From positions 6,475,506 to 6,539,505 of the forward strand of contig NZ_KE650771.1 of the NCBI RefSeq assembly GCF_000447295.1: a stretch of DNA of 64,000 nucleotides. Reading direction: 5' to 3'. Every line of letters starts with the position of its first letter. Within the stretch, counting starts at the first letter, position 1. The stretch is from Fischerella sp. PCC 9431. Its GTDB lineage: Bacteria; Cyanobacteriota; Cyanobacteriia; Cyanobacteriales; Nostocaceae. The notes under the pieces are model-generated. The model saw only the letters and a program-made list of their open reading frames with translations, did not search any database and had not been told where the DNA came from. Of the stretch, positions 35,690 through 43,861 are shown piece after piece. The position numbers and the translations under genes are program-made.

Positions 35690-36301
35690 ATGACTGTTAG
35701 CGCTTTGGTAAAAAGTCCCGGTGGCAGCTACAAAGTAGGCTCCCTCGATGATTCTCCTGCCCTCAAAGTGGGCGTAGCTTGCTTCTCCGTAGGAGATCGC
35801 GTTGCTATACAGCCAGACAATCTTAGCCCCCGGCGGCAATATTTAGCCCATGCCACAGGTGAAATTACAAGCATCACTAGGACAAAGACATCAGTTTTGT
35901 TGGATGAGCCAGCCAATAAAGCTTATAAACCGCATACTGTAAAGGTTGACCTATGCTCACTCATCTGGATCTCTTCGCGGGAATCGGAGGATTTTCGCTT
36001 GCAGCAGCAACAGTTGGAGGAATTAGGACAACTCAATTTGTCGAGCTTGATTCAGATGCCCAACTCGTCCTGCGATCGCGCTTCCCAGGAATCCCCATCT
36101 ACTCAGATATCAGGGACTTTTCCCCCAGAACTGGAGAATATGAGTTGTTTACTCTGGGATTTCCCTGCACGGGAACCAGCATTGCAGGTAACGGAACCGG
36201 ACTCAAGCACCCAGAGTCAAGCTTGTGGCTCGATTATCCTTGAAGCTGACTTGAACGTCATAAACCCCACCAGTTGCATAGTAGTAAGCTTCGGCAGCTA
36301 G
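35690..36301 (+). CDS. Hypothetical protein, real part probably the first 90 residues
   Basis: The open frame is 203 codons, but only the first 85-90 residues look like a folded protein (VGDRVAIQPDNLS, then YLAHATGEITSITRTKTSV, an SH3/KOW-like beta barrel). From 35953 onward the same DNA codes for a cytosine methylase in another frame, and the frame here becomes low-quality. The true gene may have ended near 35960 before rearrangement. It follows dnaB by 9 bp and is probably in the same operon. Confidence 0.45.
   Translation: MTVSALVKSPGGSYKVGSLDDSPALKVGVACFSVGDRVAIQPDNLSPRRQYLAHATGEITSITRTKTSVLLDEPANKAYKPHTVKVDLCSLIWISSRESEDFRLQQQQLEELGQLNLSSLIQMPNSSCDRASQESPSTQISGTFPPELENMSCLLWDFPAREPALQVTEPDSSTQSQACGSIILEADLNVINPTSCIVVSFGS
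35953..36243 (+). pseudogene. C5 cytosine DNA methyltransferase, N-terminal fragment
   Basis: MLTHLDLFAGIGGFSLAAAT is motif I (SAM binding). FVELDSDAQLVLRSRFP and IYSDIRDFSP are motifs II-III. FTLGFPCTGTSIAGNGTGLK is motif IV, with the catalytic Cys. The protein ends at ESSLWLDYP after 96 residues, where 250-300 more are expected, so target recognition and motifs VI-X are missing. The break point coincides with the truncated end of the secreted protein on the other strand (36203-36403). Confidence 0.75.
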
Positions 36302-36403
36302 CTTTTTACCATCTATATTTTTTCCTTGATACTCGGCTGCCTTAACGGGTGTGACTAACACAAACAAGGCAGCAGCAGTTAGGACTAGCTCTAAGACTTT
36401 CAT
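36203..36403 (-). pseudogene. Small secreted protein, C-terminally truncated
   Basis: This 66-residue product has a clear signal peptide (MKVLELVLTAAALFVLVTPVKAA cut into 1-23) followed by EYQGKNIDGKKLAAEAYYYA and VYDVQVSFKDNRA. The last residues (TSLTLGA) come from the joined methylase DNA, so the natural C-terminus seems lost. The function of the family is unknown to me. Confidence 0.5.
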
Positions 36404-36524
36404 AGTTATTTTACCGAGCTATATTTCTAGGGTAGAACATAACTTGTCGTTGCAGATAGTTAACTCGTTGGACGGCGATCGCATTGAAAACAAAGCAACG
36501 AGTTTTACTATTTGGAAAATGGAT

Positions 36525-37103
36525 TTAGGAAAAAACAGTGACTAGAATAGTAACAGATAAAATAAGGCTTACAACTACAAAGCCTATACAGGTATTTCTT
36601 GCATATGCTAACGTGTCACCAATTCGCACGATTTCTACAACTATGTGTTCTGGAGTCCAAGACTCTTTTTTTGCTTTGTTAAGAATTTGTTTTATAGGAT
36701 GCCTTTCAATTTGAGCTATGAAACTGCCGTCCTCTCTTACATATAATGGCTTGTCGATACCCTTGATACTTTTGGTAAATTTGAAGTTTAGCATTGCTCC
36801 TATGTTAATCTGAGTAACCCAAGCCTGTACGAAACGAAAATAAAATACCCTTACGTTTAAATATCCGATTATTGCTAAAAATATAGTTAGAATTGGGGCA
36901 ATTATTAGAGCTAGCCCACGTAGGTCTCCAGATTTGATGTTAAGTATGCCAGTTAAAGTACCCGCAGTAATAGCGGAAAGTAAGCCTGTATAAAAATTCA
37001 GGTATTTATAACAAAAGTCTAACTGCCCTGTAATTACTGATTCGTAATGTTTGTAAAGCTCGAACAATTCACCGCGAATTTTATCTTCACTAACTTCTTC
37101 CAT
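36525..37103 (-). CDS. Hypothetical membrane protein (3 TM)
   Basis: This 192-residue protein has an N-terminal cytoplasmic helix (EELSEDKIRGELFELYKHYE type), two close TM segments (about 48-65 and 68-90: FYTGLLSAITAGTLTGIL, LALIIAPILTIFLAIIGYL), a cytoplasmic middle part of about 75 residues, and a C-terminal TM (FVVVSLILSVTILVTVF). This layout resembles small membrane sensors or effectors in defence islands (SLATT-like), but no signature residues confirm it. The frame is intact. Confidence 0.6.
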   Translation of the reverse strand: MEEVSEDKIRGELFELYKHYESVITGQLDFCYKYLNFYTGLLSAITAGTLTGILNIKSGDLRGLALIIAPILTIFLAIIGYLNVRVFYFRFVQAWVTQINIGAMLNFKFTKSIKGIDKPLYVREDGSFIAQIERHPIKQILNKAKKESWTPEHIVVEIVRIGDTLAYARNTCIGFVVVSLILSVTILVTVFS

Positions 37104-37510
37104 GCTCTATGACCTCTCTATGTATATACGTAGTAGTTTCAGAGAAAAAGTTTTCTCACTTCTGTGTATATATATAAGGCACAACAAGGGTTTTGAGTTT
37201 AGCGATTGTTTGGTTTCGATTGGTATCTACAGGCGTATAGAGCAATGCGTTGAGAACTTAACACTACATGACATCTTCGCCCAATTTCACCCTAGTTTGA
37301 AAGCGTTGAGTAAATATGATGCGATCGCAGCTTCTTTTGAAAGAGCGATCGCACTTATCCAGCAGTCAGTCCAGTCGTGGGTGGCAATAGTTAAAAAACA
37401 AGGTTGCTTCGCTTTTTATACCCTGTTGCTCCGGCAAGCTACGCAACAGGATGTCCCCCCCGCCCCAAGGAGCGCTCAATCGCCACTGAGGCTACCCCGG
37501 CTTTTCCATT

Positions 37511-37981
37511 ATGGCTACGGGGCGCAAGGGTCAAGACATGCGGCGGGGATATGGTTGCTACGCTTTGATTTTTTTGGGGGGATTGCCCCCCAAACCCCCA
37601 ACCGCCGCCCTTGCGCCCCTCCGCTTTGTAAAAAATAGCCGGGGTGTTTCCTGGTTGGTTCTTTCGTTGGGAGTTCGTCTTGTGTCTCGTTCTGTTCCTT
37701 TCTCTTTCGTTTCTTCTCTTGCTGCTGAGTTCGGCGCGGTTGAGTGCTGCTGGCGTGAGTCTGATGTGGCTTTCACTGGCTTTGTGGCTGAGGTGTGGTT
37801 TGATTCGCTGCCGAGTGAGTTTGCTTCTCGCTGGGCCAGTGTTGTTGGTCGTTCTGTGCGGGTGCGTTGTGTCTCGGCTGGCCCTGGTCGGTTCGCGGTT
37901 TCGGTTCCTGTTGTGGTTCCGGTTGGTGAGGTGCAGCTTGGTTGGGCTTCTCGTGGGTCGCGTGTGCGGCTGGTGAGCTAG
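37511..37981 (+). CDS. Doubtful ORF in A-poor DNA
   Basis: This 156-codon frame has a C-terminal two thirds rich in Val, Ser, Arg and Phe (WFDSLPSEFASRWASVVGRS, then RVRCVSAGPGRFAVSVPVVV) that looks like a small beta-rich protein. The N-terminal part reads through the G6/C6 hairpin and is unlikely to be real; a start further in (after about 37640, GTG or TTG) would be needed. Codon use is extreme because the strand almost lacks A. I do not recognise a family. Confidence 0.35.
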   Translation: MATGRKGQDMRRGYGCYALIFLGGLPPKPPTAALAPLRFVKNSRGVSWLVLSLGVRLVSRSVPFSFVSSLAAEFGAVECCWRESDVAFTGFVAEVWFDSLPSEFASRWASVVGRSVRVRCVSAGPGRFAVSVPVVVPVGEVQLGWASRGSRVRLVS

Positions 37982-38268
37982 TTCGTTGGGGGCTTCGGCT
38001 CCCTTTTTTTGGGATTTTGCAGATATGTGAATAAATGCGATCGCTCCACTTGGCGCTACTCCACTCCAGGTGATGGTTGCTCATACAAAGGCCATTTGTG
38101 GGAATTATGGATTTTGCGATCGCAAGTACTAATTGTAAATACCAGCTGTTGCTTGCTTCGCGTTGTTTGTTTGGATTATATGCTGTTGCTACGCGCTCCA
38201 CTTCGTTGCGCGCTTCGCATTTCGTTTGCCCTGCCGCGCTCCGTTCCTCCGCGCCGCAGGAGTGCTAC

Positions 38269-38340
38269 GCAAAGACCAAAAAGGTATTTTAGCACACTCC
38301 GTAAACTCCGTGTGCAATACCTTTTTCTTGGGGTCTTTGC
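38269..38340. repeat. Composite 72-bp hairpin
   Basis: Three nested stems share one axis: GCAAAGACC/GGTCTTTGC (outer, 38269-38277 with 38332-38340), AAAAAGGTATT/AATACCTTTTT (middle) and GCACAC/GTGTGC (inner, 38292-38297 with 38310-38315). Small internal loops separate them. It could form a cruciform or a strongly folded RNA. Confidence 0.65.
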
Positions 38341-38793
38341 TCCGCAATGGTGCCGTGCTGCGTTACGCTCCACTACGTTCCGCTTCACTCCGCACCGCAC
38401 GGGAGGAAAAAGAAGAGAAAAGAAGAAGGAAGGGGTAAGGGTTGTCTCGTGGGTTGGTGGCGTGGGTTTTGGCGGTTGGCCAACCAGTTCCTAGTAGTGG
38501 CGGTTAACAGTTTAGGCTCGACATCTCGTCTTACGGCTCTTTCACCTGTGATCAAAGGCTTTAGGTCCACACTCGTAGCGTTAGTGAAGCTCCTCCGTCA
38601 GGAGGCTCGCCACCAGGTTTGGTTGTGCCGCCGCCAGAGTGTCTTAGAAAACTGGTTCTCTGGTTTTGGCCAACAACTGTCACGGGTCAGTTGTCGGTGG
38701 TTGGCTTCACTTGCTCCCTGTCGTTTCCCCCATCCCGTGCCTGGGTTCATTGCCTCCGGTTTCACATCGTTTAACCTTCCACTTTTATATAAT

Positions 38794-39122
38794 ACCAGGT
38801 CTACTAGGTAAAGACAAGAGATAAACAAATTTTATTTAGCTGGCTTGAGATTCAGACTCAATCAACCGTGCGATCGCTTCCCTGAGTTTGTTTTGCCAGC
38901 CAGGGATTGCCTTTAGTTGTTCCTTCATAGTCGGAGTCAGCTTCAGGTCAATTTTAGCAGTCAGTGGCTCATCCCCTGCTGCCTTGAACTGTGTAGCTTC
39001 TCTCTTGCCCTCAAAAGCCTTTGGATTACTCACAAGCTTTTACCTAGTCTACTCGGTAAATTCTATCGCAAATTTTACGCAATCTTTACAGTTCAATCTG
39101 TTTATTACCTGGTAGACCTGGT
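38794..39122. promoter_or_regulatory. Three heptamer-pair operator sites around the RHH gene
   Basis: Pairs of 7-mers spaced by 2 bp occur at 38794-38809 (ACCAGGT CT ACTAGGT), 39042-39057 (ACCTAGT CT ACTCGGT) and 39107-39122 (ACCTGGT AG ACCTGGT). The middle site lies 8 bp in front of the RHH start, and the right site lies in front of the operon at 39194. This spacing suits binding of two RHH dimers. Autoregulation is the likely role. Confidence 0.65.
38836..39033 (-). CDS. Ribbon-helix-helix-like plasmid regulator
   Basis: This 65-residue protein has a basic N-terminal tail, then AKIDLKLTPTMKEQLKAIPG and KLREAIARLIES, the strand-helix-helix pattern of CopG/Omega-like repressors. It is divergent from the gene cluster at 39194-40793, with operator-like repeats on both sides. 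Similar proteins control copy number or partition in plasmids. No partner toxin is seen. Confidence 0.65.
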   Translation of the reverse strand: MSNPKAFEGKREATQFKAAGDEPLTAKIDLKLTPTMKEQLKAIPGWQNKLREAIARLIESESQAS

Positions 39123-39193
39123 ATTATAAAAGTATAGACCACAAAAAAACCCGGCTACCAACCGGGCATCCATTAAAAAGGATTTCTTTCATT

Positions 39194-39442
39194 ATGACAA
39201 TTCAAGCACCATCCTCGGCAAATCAACTAGCTCTTACTCTTGAGCAGTTTGTAGCTAAGGCTGAAGCATTTTTACAAAACCATTACAAAGTCGGTAGCGA
39301 GTCTGAAGACATTCAAAAAATCTTAAAAGCGATCGCAGACTTACGGCTAGACATCAACAACGAAGCCTTAGAAGCAGAGTTTGAGTTGGCCCAAGAAAAA
39401 CGAGATTTATTAAACGACTGCTACGACTCAAGCTGGATCTAA
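39194..39442 (+). CDS. Hypothetical plasmid protein, helical
   Basis: This 82-residue protein has two long helices (LTLEQFVAKAEAFLQNHYK and IQKILKAIADLRLDI) and an acidic end. Family not recognised. It is the first of four small genes (39194, 39509, 39875, 40449) on the same strand that look like one plasmid operon downstream of the RHH operators. An AAAGGA ribosome site precedes the ATG. Confidence 0.6.
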   Translation: MTIQAPSSANQLALTLEQFVAKAEAFLQNHYKVGSESEDIQKILKAIADLRLDINNEALEAEFELAQEKRDLLNDCYDSSWI

Positions 39443-39508
39443 AAAATGACCTGGGGAGTGTAAAAACTCCCCCCAAGCCAAACATTTAACACAAAAGGAA
39501 TTGTAACT

Positions 39509-39859
39509 ATGAATCTCAACGAATATCCAGCCGCGATCGCCAAACTGCAAACTCAACTGACAGGCTTTGATTTAGCAGTTGAAAAGACCCAGGCAACACT
39601 AAAGCAAATCGAAAGTGAAATTGACACCTGTGTAGCATTTGACTCTGGACTCCGCAACGACGCACAGCGTAAAGCCAAACGGCAAGAACTCTTAGAAGAA
39701 CATCTCCACTACTGGGAACAGCAGGAAATCTTGAGCCAGACCAAAGCTAAACGTGAGCAAATCTTTATCGAGTTGTGTTTACGCCGCAATGAGTTTTCAA
39801 TTTTGAAACTCGAACGACGAGAAGCGATCGCAAGACTCGAACTCCAGGCCAACCAGTAA
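39509..39859 (+). CDS. Hypothetical coiled-coil protein
   Basis: This 116-residue protein is highly charged and almost entirely helical with heptad character (VEKTQATLKQIESEIDTC, then EQQEILSQTKAKREQIF). Ribosome site AAAGGA before the ATG. No family recognised. It probably multimerises. It is second in the small plasmid operon. Confidence 0.6.
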   Translation: MNLNEYPAAIAKLQTQLTGFDLAVEKTQATLKQIESEIDTCVAFDSGLRNDAQRKAKRQELLEEHLHYWEQQEILSQTKAKREQIFIELCLRRNEFSILKLERREAIARLELQANQ

Positions 39860-39874
39860 ACCGCAGTTGCCCCA

Positions 39875-40390
39875 GTGTCACAGCTGGGGCTGGAGGAACC
39901 ACCAATGATGACCCCACAGCAAGTAGCAGAATATAAAGAAGCCTGCCGTAGGATTAATGAACTCTACAACTATGACTACATCAATGAAGAACTAGAGGCG
40001 TTGATGTTGTCGCCCCAATGGTCAGCAATCTATGACCAGTTGGCCAAACAGGAGCGCCGGGAAATTCGCAGCTACCTCAACTACATTCAAGACACCAGCT
40101 TTGGCTACCTAGATACCCAGATCCAAACCATTGAAGCCCTGACAGTGCGGATAAAACAACTGCAACAACTGGAGTTGAATGCTCGTTGGCTGGTGTGCGA
40201 TCGCAATACTGGTTTGTATTGGGCAAGAGTGGTTGACAAGCCTTACTGGGATAAGAAGCACCGGGCTTTTTTGTTTAGCCAAGAACAGGCCGAGCTTTGG
40301 GTGAAGAAATTCGCTGTCCGCACGACCTGGTACAGGTTTACAGCCGTGAAGGTTGATGCTACACGCAGGTTCGCCAGAAGCAAATTTTAG
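39875..40390 (+). CDS. Hypothetical plasmid protein
   Basis: This 171-codon frame begins GTG (MSQLG...). The internal ATG at 39905/39908 (MMTPQQVAEYKEACRRI) is a better start, giving about 160 residues. It is helical at first (RREIRSYLNYIQDTSFGYL), then a compact region with aromatic residues (WARVVDKPYWDKKHRAFLF, LWVKKFAVRTTWYRF). Function unknown. It follows the previous gene closely. Confidence 0.6.
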   Translation: MSQLGLEEPPMMTPQQVAEYKEACRRINELYNYDYINEELEALMLSPQWSAIYDQLAKQERREIRSYLNYIQDTSFGYLDTQIQTIEALTVRIKQLQQLELNARWLVCDRNTGLYWARVVDKPYWDKKHRAFLFSQEQAELWVKKFAVRTTWYRFTAVKVDATRRFARSKF

Positions 40391-40448
40391 GAACTCGCTT
40401 GGGGAGAGCAACTGCTTTCCCCCAGAACTAACGCAAGGATATTGAAGC

Positions 40449-40793
40449 ATGACCCCAGAGCAAACCCACACTTGGCTACAGATACAGCAACGGCAAATGC
40501 TGGCACTTGAGAAAATGGCTGTTTCGCTGGAGAAGCTGACGGCGGCGGTGGAACGGCTAACCCCCAGAACTGCACCAAACTATCAGTTTCCTTTGAAATC
40601 GTTTAAAGATTTCGATTGGTCATCAATTGGGGCAACCGTAGAACGCAAAGACCAATACGGGCCAGCTATTGTTAGCTGGGGTGGTCAGCAGTACACCAGG
40701 CGATCGCCAGCGAATAAGTATGATCCGGCGGTTTGTTATCTCTACTCTAATAATTACTTTACACAGCAACAACAACGAATCTTATTGACTTGA
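40449..40793 (+). CDS. Hypothetical plasmid protein
   Basis: This 114-residue protein has an N-terminal helix (LEKMAVSLEKLTAAVERL) and a C-terminal part with a conserved-looking block (DWSSIGATVERKDQYGPAIV, then WGGQQYTRRSPANKYDPAVC). It is reminiscent of small plasmid proteins found beside single-stranded DNA functions, but I cannot name a family. It is last in the operon; the Tn554-like element follows 58 bp later. Confidence 0.55.
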   Translation: MTPEQTHTWLQIQQRQMLALEKMAVSLEKLTAAVERLTPRTAPNYQFPLKSFKDFDWSSIGATVERKDQYGPAIVSWGGQQYTRRSPANKYDPAVCYLYSNNYFTQQQQRILLT

Positions 40794-40851
40794 GATTTCA
40801 TCATCGTGTAAGTTTTTAATAGACTATTTATACAACATATATAACGTTTTC

Positions 40852-41979
40852 ATGAAGGTACAAAAGGGACGGTTTCCAGATTCTCATCGAACTGTCTGGA
40901 TGGTCTTGGATGATGACTACTTACCAATCCAGCCGATTCAAAAGTACTTGCGCTACTTAGAGAGCTTGGAGCGATCGCCCAACACTATTGAAAGTTACGC
41001 CAGAAATCTCAAATTATTTTGGGAATTTCTACAAGATTCTCAGCTGGACTGGAAACAGGTAACGATAGAGAAGCTTTCAGAGTTTATTCACTGGCTGCGT
41101 AATCCAGATCCAAGGGTTGTTTCACTGCAACCACAAGCGGCTAAACGGTCAGAGAAAACCATTAACCACGCACTAACTACCGTTTGCAGTTTCTACGAAT
41201 TTCAAGAACGCATAGGAGAAACCGAAGGCTTTGACCCTTACCGCTATCAGTTCCAACCAGGAAAAAAGTACAAGCCCTTTCTCCAGGGCATTGCTAAAAC
41301 TAAGGAAACCAAAACCAGATTGCTAAAAGTGAAGGAGCCGCATAAGTTTCCTGGTTGCCTTACTGCGGAGCAGATTAAGCAGCTGGTAGATGGTTGTAAG
41401 CGCATTAGAGACAAATTTTTAATTTGCATCCTCTACGAAACAGGAATGCGGATAGGGGAAGCATTAGGGCTACGTCACGAAGATATTTATTCATCAGGAG
41501 AGAATGAAATTCACATTGTACCCAGACTAGACAATTACAACGGAGCTAGAGCCAAGTCAAAAGCGGAGCGAACGATTCATGTTTCTCAGGATTTAATGAG
41601 GCTTTATTCAGATTATTTAATTGAAGAATACCCAGAAGATATTGATTCAGATTATGTATTTGTAAATATCTGGGAAGGGGAAGTAGGCACACCTATGAAT
41701 TATCCAGCCGTGGATAGTTTGTTTCGTCGCCTCCACAAAAAAACTGGCATTAAGGCATCACCACATTTATTCAGACATACCCATGCTACAGAGCTAATTA
41801 GGGCAGGATGGGATATGACACACGTCCAAAAGCGATTGGGTCATGCAGATATCCAAACTACTATTAACACTTATGTTCATCTGCTAGACGAAGACTTAAA
41901 GCAGGCTTATCAAGAGTTTTTACAACACAGAAAAGGCAAAGTGGATGCAAGAGAATTTAGCGCAGACTCAAGTAATTGA
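40852..41979 (+). CDS. tnpA: TnpA-like tyrosine recombinase
   Basis: This 375-residue protein has an N-terminal SAM-like core-binding domain (residues 25-120: YLESLERSPNTIESYARNL) and a catalytic domain with all key residues: ETGMRIGEALGLRHED (Arg), PHLFRHTHATELIRAG (HxxR), and LGHADIQTTINTYVHL (His/Tyr). Relatives are TnpA of Tn554. The stop overlaps the start of tnpB by 35 bp, so the two are coupled. Confidence 0.85.
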   Translation: MKVQKGRFPDSHRTVWMVLDDDYLPIQPIQKYLRYLESLERSPNTIESYARNLKLFWEFLQDSQLDWKQVTIEKLSEFIHWLRNPDPRVVSLQPQAAKRSEKTINHALTTVCSFYEFQERIGETEGFDPYRYQFQPGKKYKPFLQGIAKTKETKTRLLKVKEPHKFPGCLTAEQIKQLVDGCKRIRDKFLICILYETGMRIGEALGLRHEDIYSSGENEIHIVPRLDNYNGARAKSKAERTIHVSQDLMRLYSDYLIEEYPEDIDSDYVFVNIWEGEVGTPMNYPAVDSLFRRLHKKTGIKASPHLFRHTHATELIRAGWDMTHVQKRLGHADIQTTINTYVHLLDEDLKQAYQEFLQHRKGKVDAREFSADSSN

Positions 41980-43861
41980 GCAGCACAGTGTACAACTAAA
42001 CATAGTTCCAGACAGTTCAGAAGACTACAGCGAAGAACCAATTTGTCCTTACTGTGAAAGTCGTAAATATTGGACAGCAGGACTAACAAACCACGGGCTT
42101 CAAAGGTATAAGTGTAAGGATTGTAAGCGTCAATATCAGATGACCTATCTGGGGATGCGACAAGAAAAACCCAATAAAAAAATTGAATGCCGTAAGTGTG
42201 GAAGCAGCAGTTTTAGAAAATGCGGAAAGACAGAAACAGGCATTCAAAGATATCAATGTCATAATTGTGGGTTTAAATTTATTGAAAATCCAGCAACTCC
42301 TTATTACTCAAGAAAGGAGTACACACACAACGGGGAGGATGTTTGTTGTGTTTACTGTAATGGCATAAATATTACCAGAAATGGCCCAAGAGAAAGGAAT
42401 GGTTATAGATGCAAAGATTGCAGAAGAAACTTTTATCCTAGCCCAAAAGGTGGTGAAGGATATCTTAAAACAGCCTCAGAAGATGTTTGGGATTCTTCAG
42501 AATTGGGGTTGAATCATAGCAAGAATACATCTGGTAGAGGAACTATATCCTTTGAAGCTATTCGTCAGCCTTGGTTAAAGGATTTAGCCAAAAATTTTAT
42601 TAAATATACAGCAACCAACAGAACATTTGGGACTTTGTTGCAATACATCTCAGGATTGAAGAGTTTTTCTGAATTTATTGCTGATAAGTATGCTCTCGAA
42701 AGAGTTGAAGATATTGACCGTGCTGTAATTGTTAATTACCTAGAACACTTAGCACAGCAAGAATTAGGGGCTGTCACTAGAACTCATCGAATTGCGGCAT
42801 TAGAGCTTTTTTTTCGAGTAGGAAACATGAACAGATGGTTTGAGGCTCAACCCTATTTATTCTTACCTGAAGACCGCCCCAAAATACCAAAAAGTTTGCC
42901 AAGGTATATCCCAGAAGAGGTAATGAGCCAGTTAAATCAACACTTGGATGCTTTACCTGAGCCAATTATGCGAATGACGCTAATTATTCAAGAGTGTGGT
43001 CTAAGAATTAGTGAACTTCGTAATTTACGCCGTGATTGTTTGAAGCAAGATGCAAGCGGAGGATGGTTTATTCAATTTATGAGGGGCAAGACTAAAAAAG
43101 AAACTACCCTTCCAGTATCATTAGAAATTGCTGCTGTCATTCAAGAACAACAAAAATATATATCAGACCACCTCAGAGATAACTTTGAATATCTGTTTTG
43201 TGGAAGAGTCAGAGGTGCTACCACTGATAGATTTGCACCAACTCATTCTCAAATAGGTGATTCAGGTTTTATTGACTATCTCAAAAGACTAGCTGAACAG
43301 TTCGATATCCGTGACGCATCAGGAAAGCGTTGGCAGTTTCAATCACATCAGTTTCGGCATACCGTAGGCACAAGAATGGTTAATGCTGGAGTGCCATTGA
43401 CAATAATTCAGCGATATTTGGGTCATGAATCACCCACTATGACTATGACTTATGCTCACATTTTTGATGAAACGCTAAAACAAGAGATAAGCAAGTATCA
43501 CGATACTAGAACAGTCAATATTGCTGGTGAGGTAGTGGAGTCAAAAAACCCAGAAATCGATAATGACGAAGACTTACAATGGATGAAGAAGAAAATTCTG
43601 GCTCAAGCTCTTCCTAATGGTTCCTGCGCTCGTCCAGTTGTAAAGGGTTCTTGTCCCCACGCTAATGCTTGTCTTACTTGCGGTGACTTTAGAACTACTA
43701 TCGAATTTTTAGACCAACACCAAGAGCAGCTGATTCAAACTGAAAAGATTATTGAAAAAGCCAAGGCTAATGGTTGGCAGCGGCAAGTTGAAATGAATGA
43801 ACAAATCAAGAAAAACCTAATTAATATAATCAACGCATTAGAGGCAGAAAATGGAAGGTAG
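41945..43861 (+). CDS. tnpB: TnpB-like tyrosine recombinase with three N-terminal zinc ribbons
   Basis: This 638-residue protein contains three CxxC...CxxC ribbons in residues about 30-160 (CPYC/CKDC, CRKC/CHNC, CVYC/CKDC), of the type found in IS1 InsA proteins. A core-binding domain follows (residues 215-300) and then the catalytic domain: CGLRISELRNLRRD, SHQFRHTVGTRMVNAG, LGHESPTMTMTYAHI. The C-terminal Cys cluster (CARPVVKGSCPHANACLTC) is typical of Tn554 TnpB. The ribbons may give extra DNA specificity. It overlaps tnpC by 11 bp. Confidence 0.85.
   Translation: MQENLAQTQVIEQHSVQLNIVPDSSEDYSEEPICPYCESRKYWTAGLTNHGLQRYKCKDCKRQYQMTYLGMRQEKPNKKIECRKCGSSSFRKCGKTETGIQRYQCHNCGFKFIENPATPYYSRKEYTHNGEDVCCVYCNGINITRNGPRERNGYRCKDCRRNFYPSPKGGEGYLKTASEDVWDSSELGLNHSKNTSGRGTISFEAIRQPWLKDLAKNFIKYTATNRTFGTLLQYISGLKSFSEFIADKYALERVEDIDRAVIVNYLEHLAQQELGAVTRTHRIAALELFFRVGNMNRWFEAQPYLFLPEDRPKIPKSLPRYIPEEVMSQLNQHLDALPEPIMRMTLIIQECGLRISELRNLRRDCLKQDASGGWFIQFMRGKTKKETTLPVSLEIAAVIQEQQKYISDHLRDNFEYLFCGRVRGATTDRFAPTHSQIGDSGFIDYLKRLAEQFDIRDASGKRWQFQSHQFRHTVGTRMVNAGVPLTIIQRYLGHESPTMTMTYAHIFDETLKQEISKYHDTRTVNIAGEVVESKNPEIDNDEDLQWMKKKILAQALPNGSCARPVVKGSCPHANACLTCGDFRTTIEFLDQHQEQLIQTEKIIEKAKANGWQRQVEMNEQIKKNLINIINALEAENGR

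Larger units (their letters stand above)
37104..38835. other. 1.7-kb region of unusual composition, little or no coding
   Basis: The composition differs from everything around it. From about 37640 to 37990 the plus strand is very poor in A and rich in G and T. From 38180 to 38440 it is full of short GC-rich repeats of the TCCGC/CTACGC kind. It contains a G6/C6 hairpin (TTGGGGGG/CCCCCCAA, 37574-37593), a composite hairpin at 38269-38340 and the first of three operator-like repeats near its end. A plasmid control or origin region is possible. Confidence 0.45.

Noticed and set aside
37558-38400. Several overlapping frames on both strands of the GC-rich repeat region
   Set aside because: They follow the short repeats and hairpins and change with strand; only the 37511-37981 frame was kept, at low confidence.
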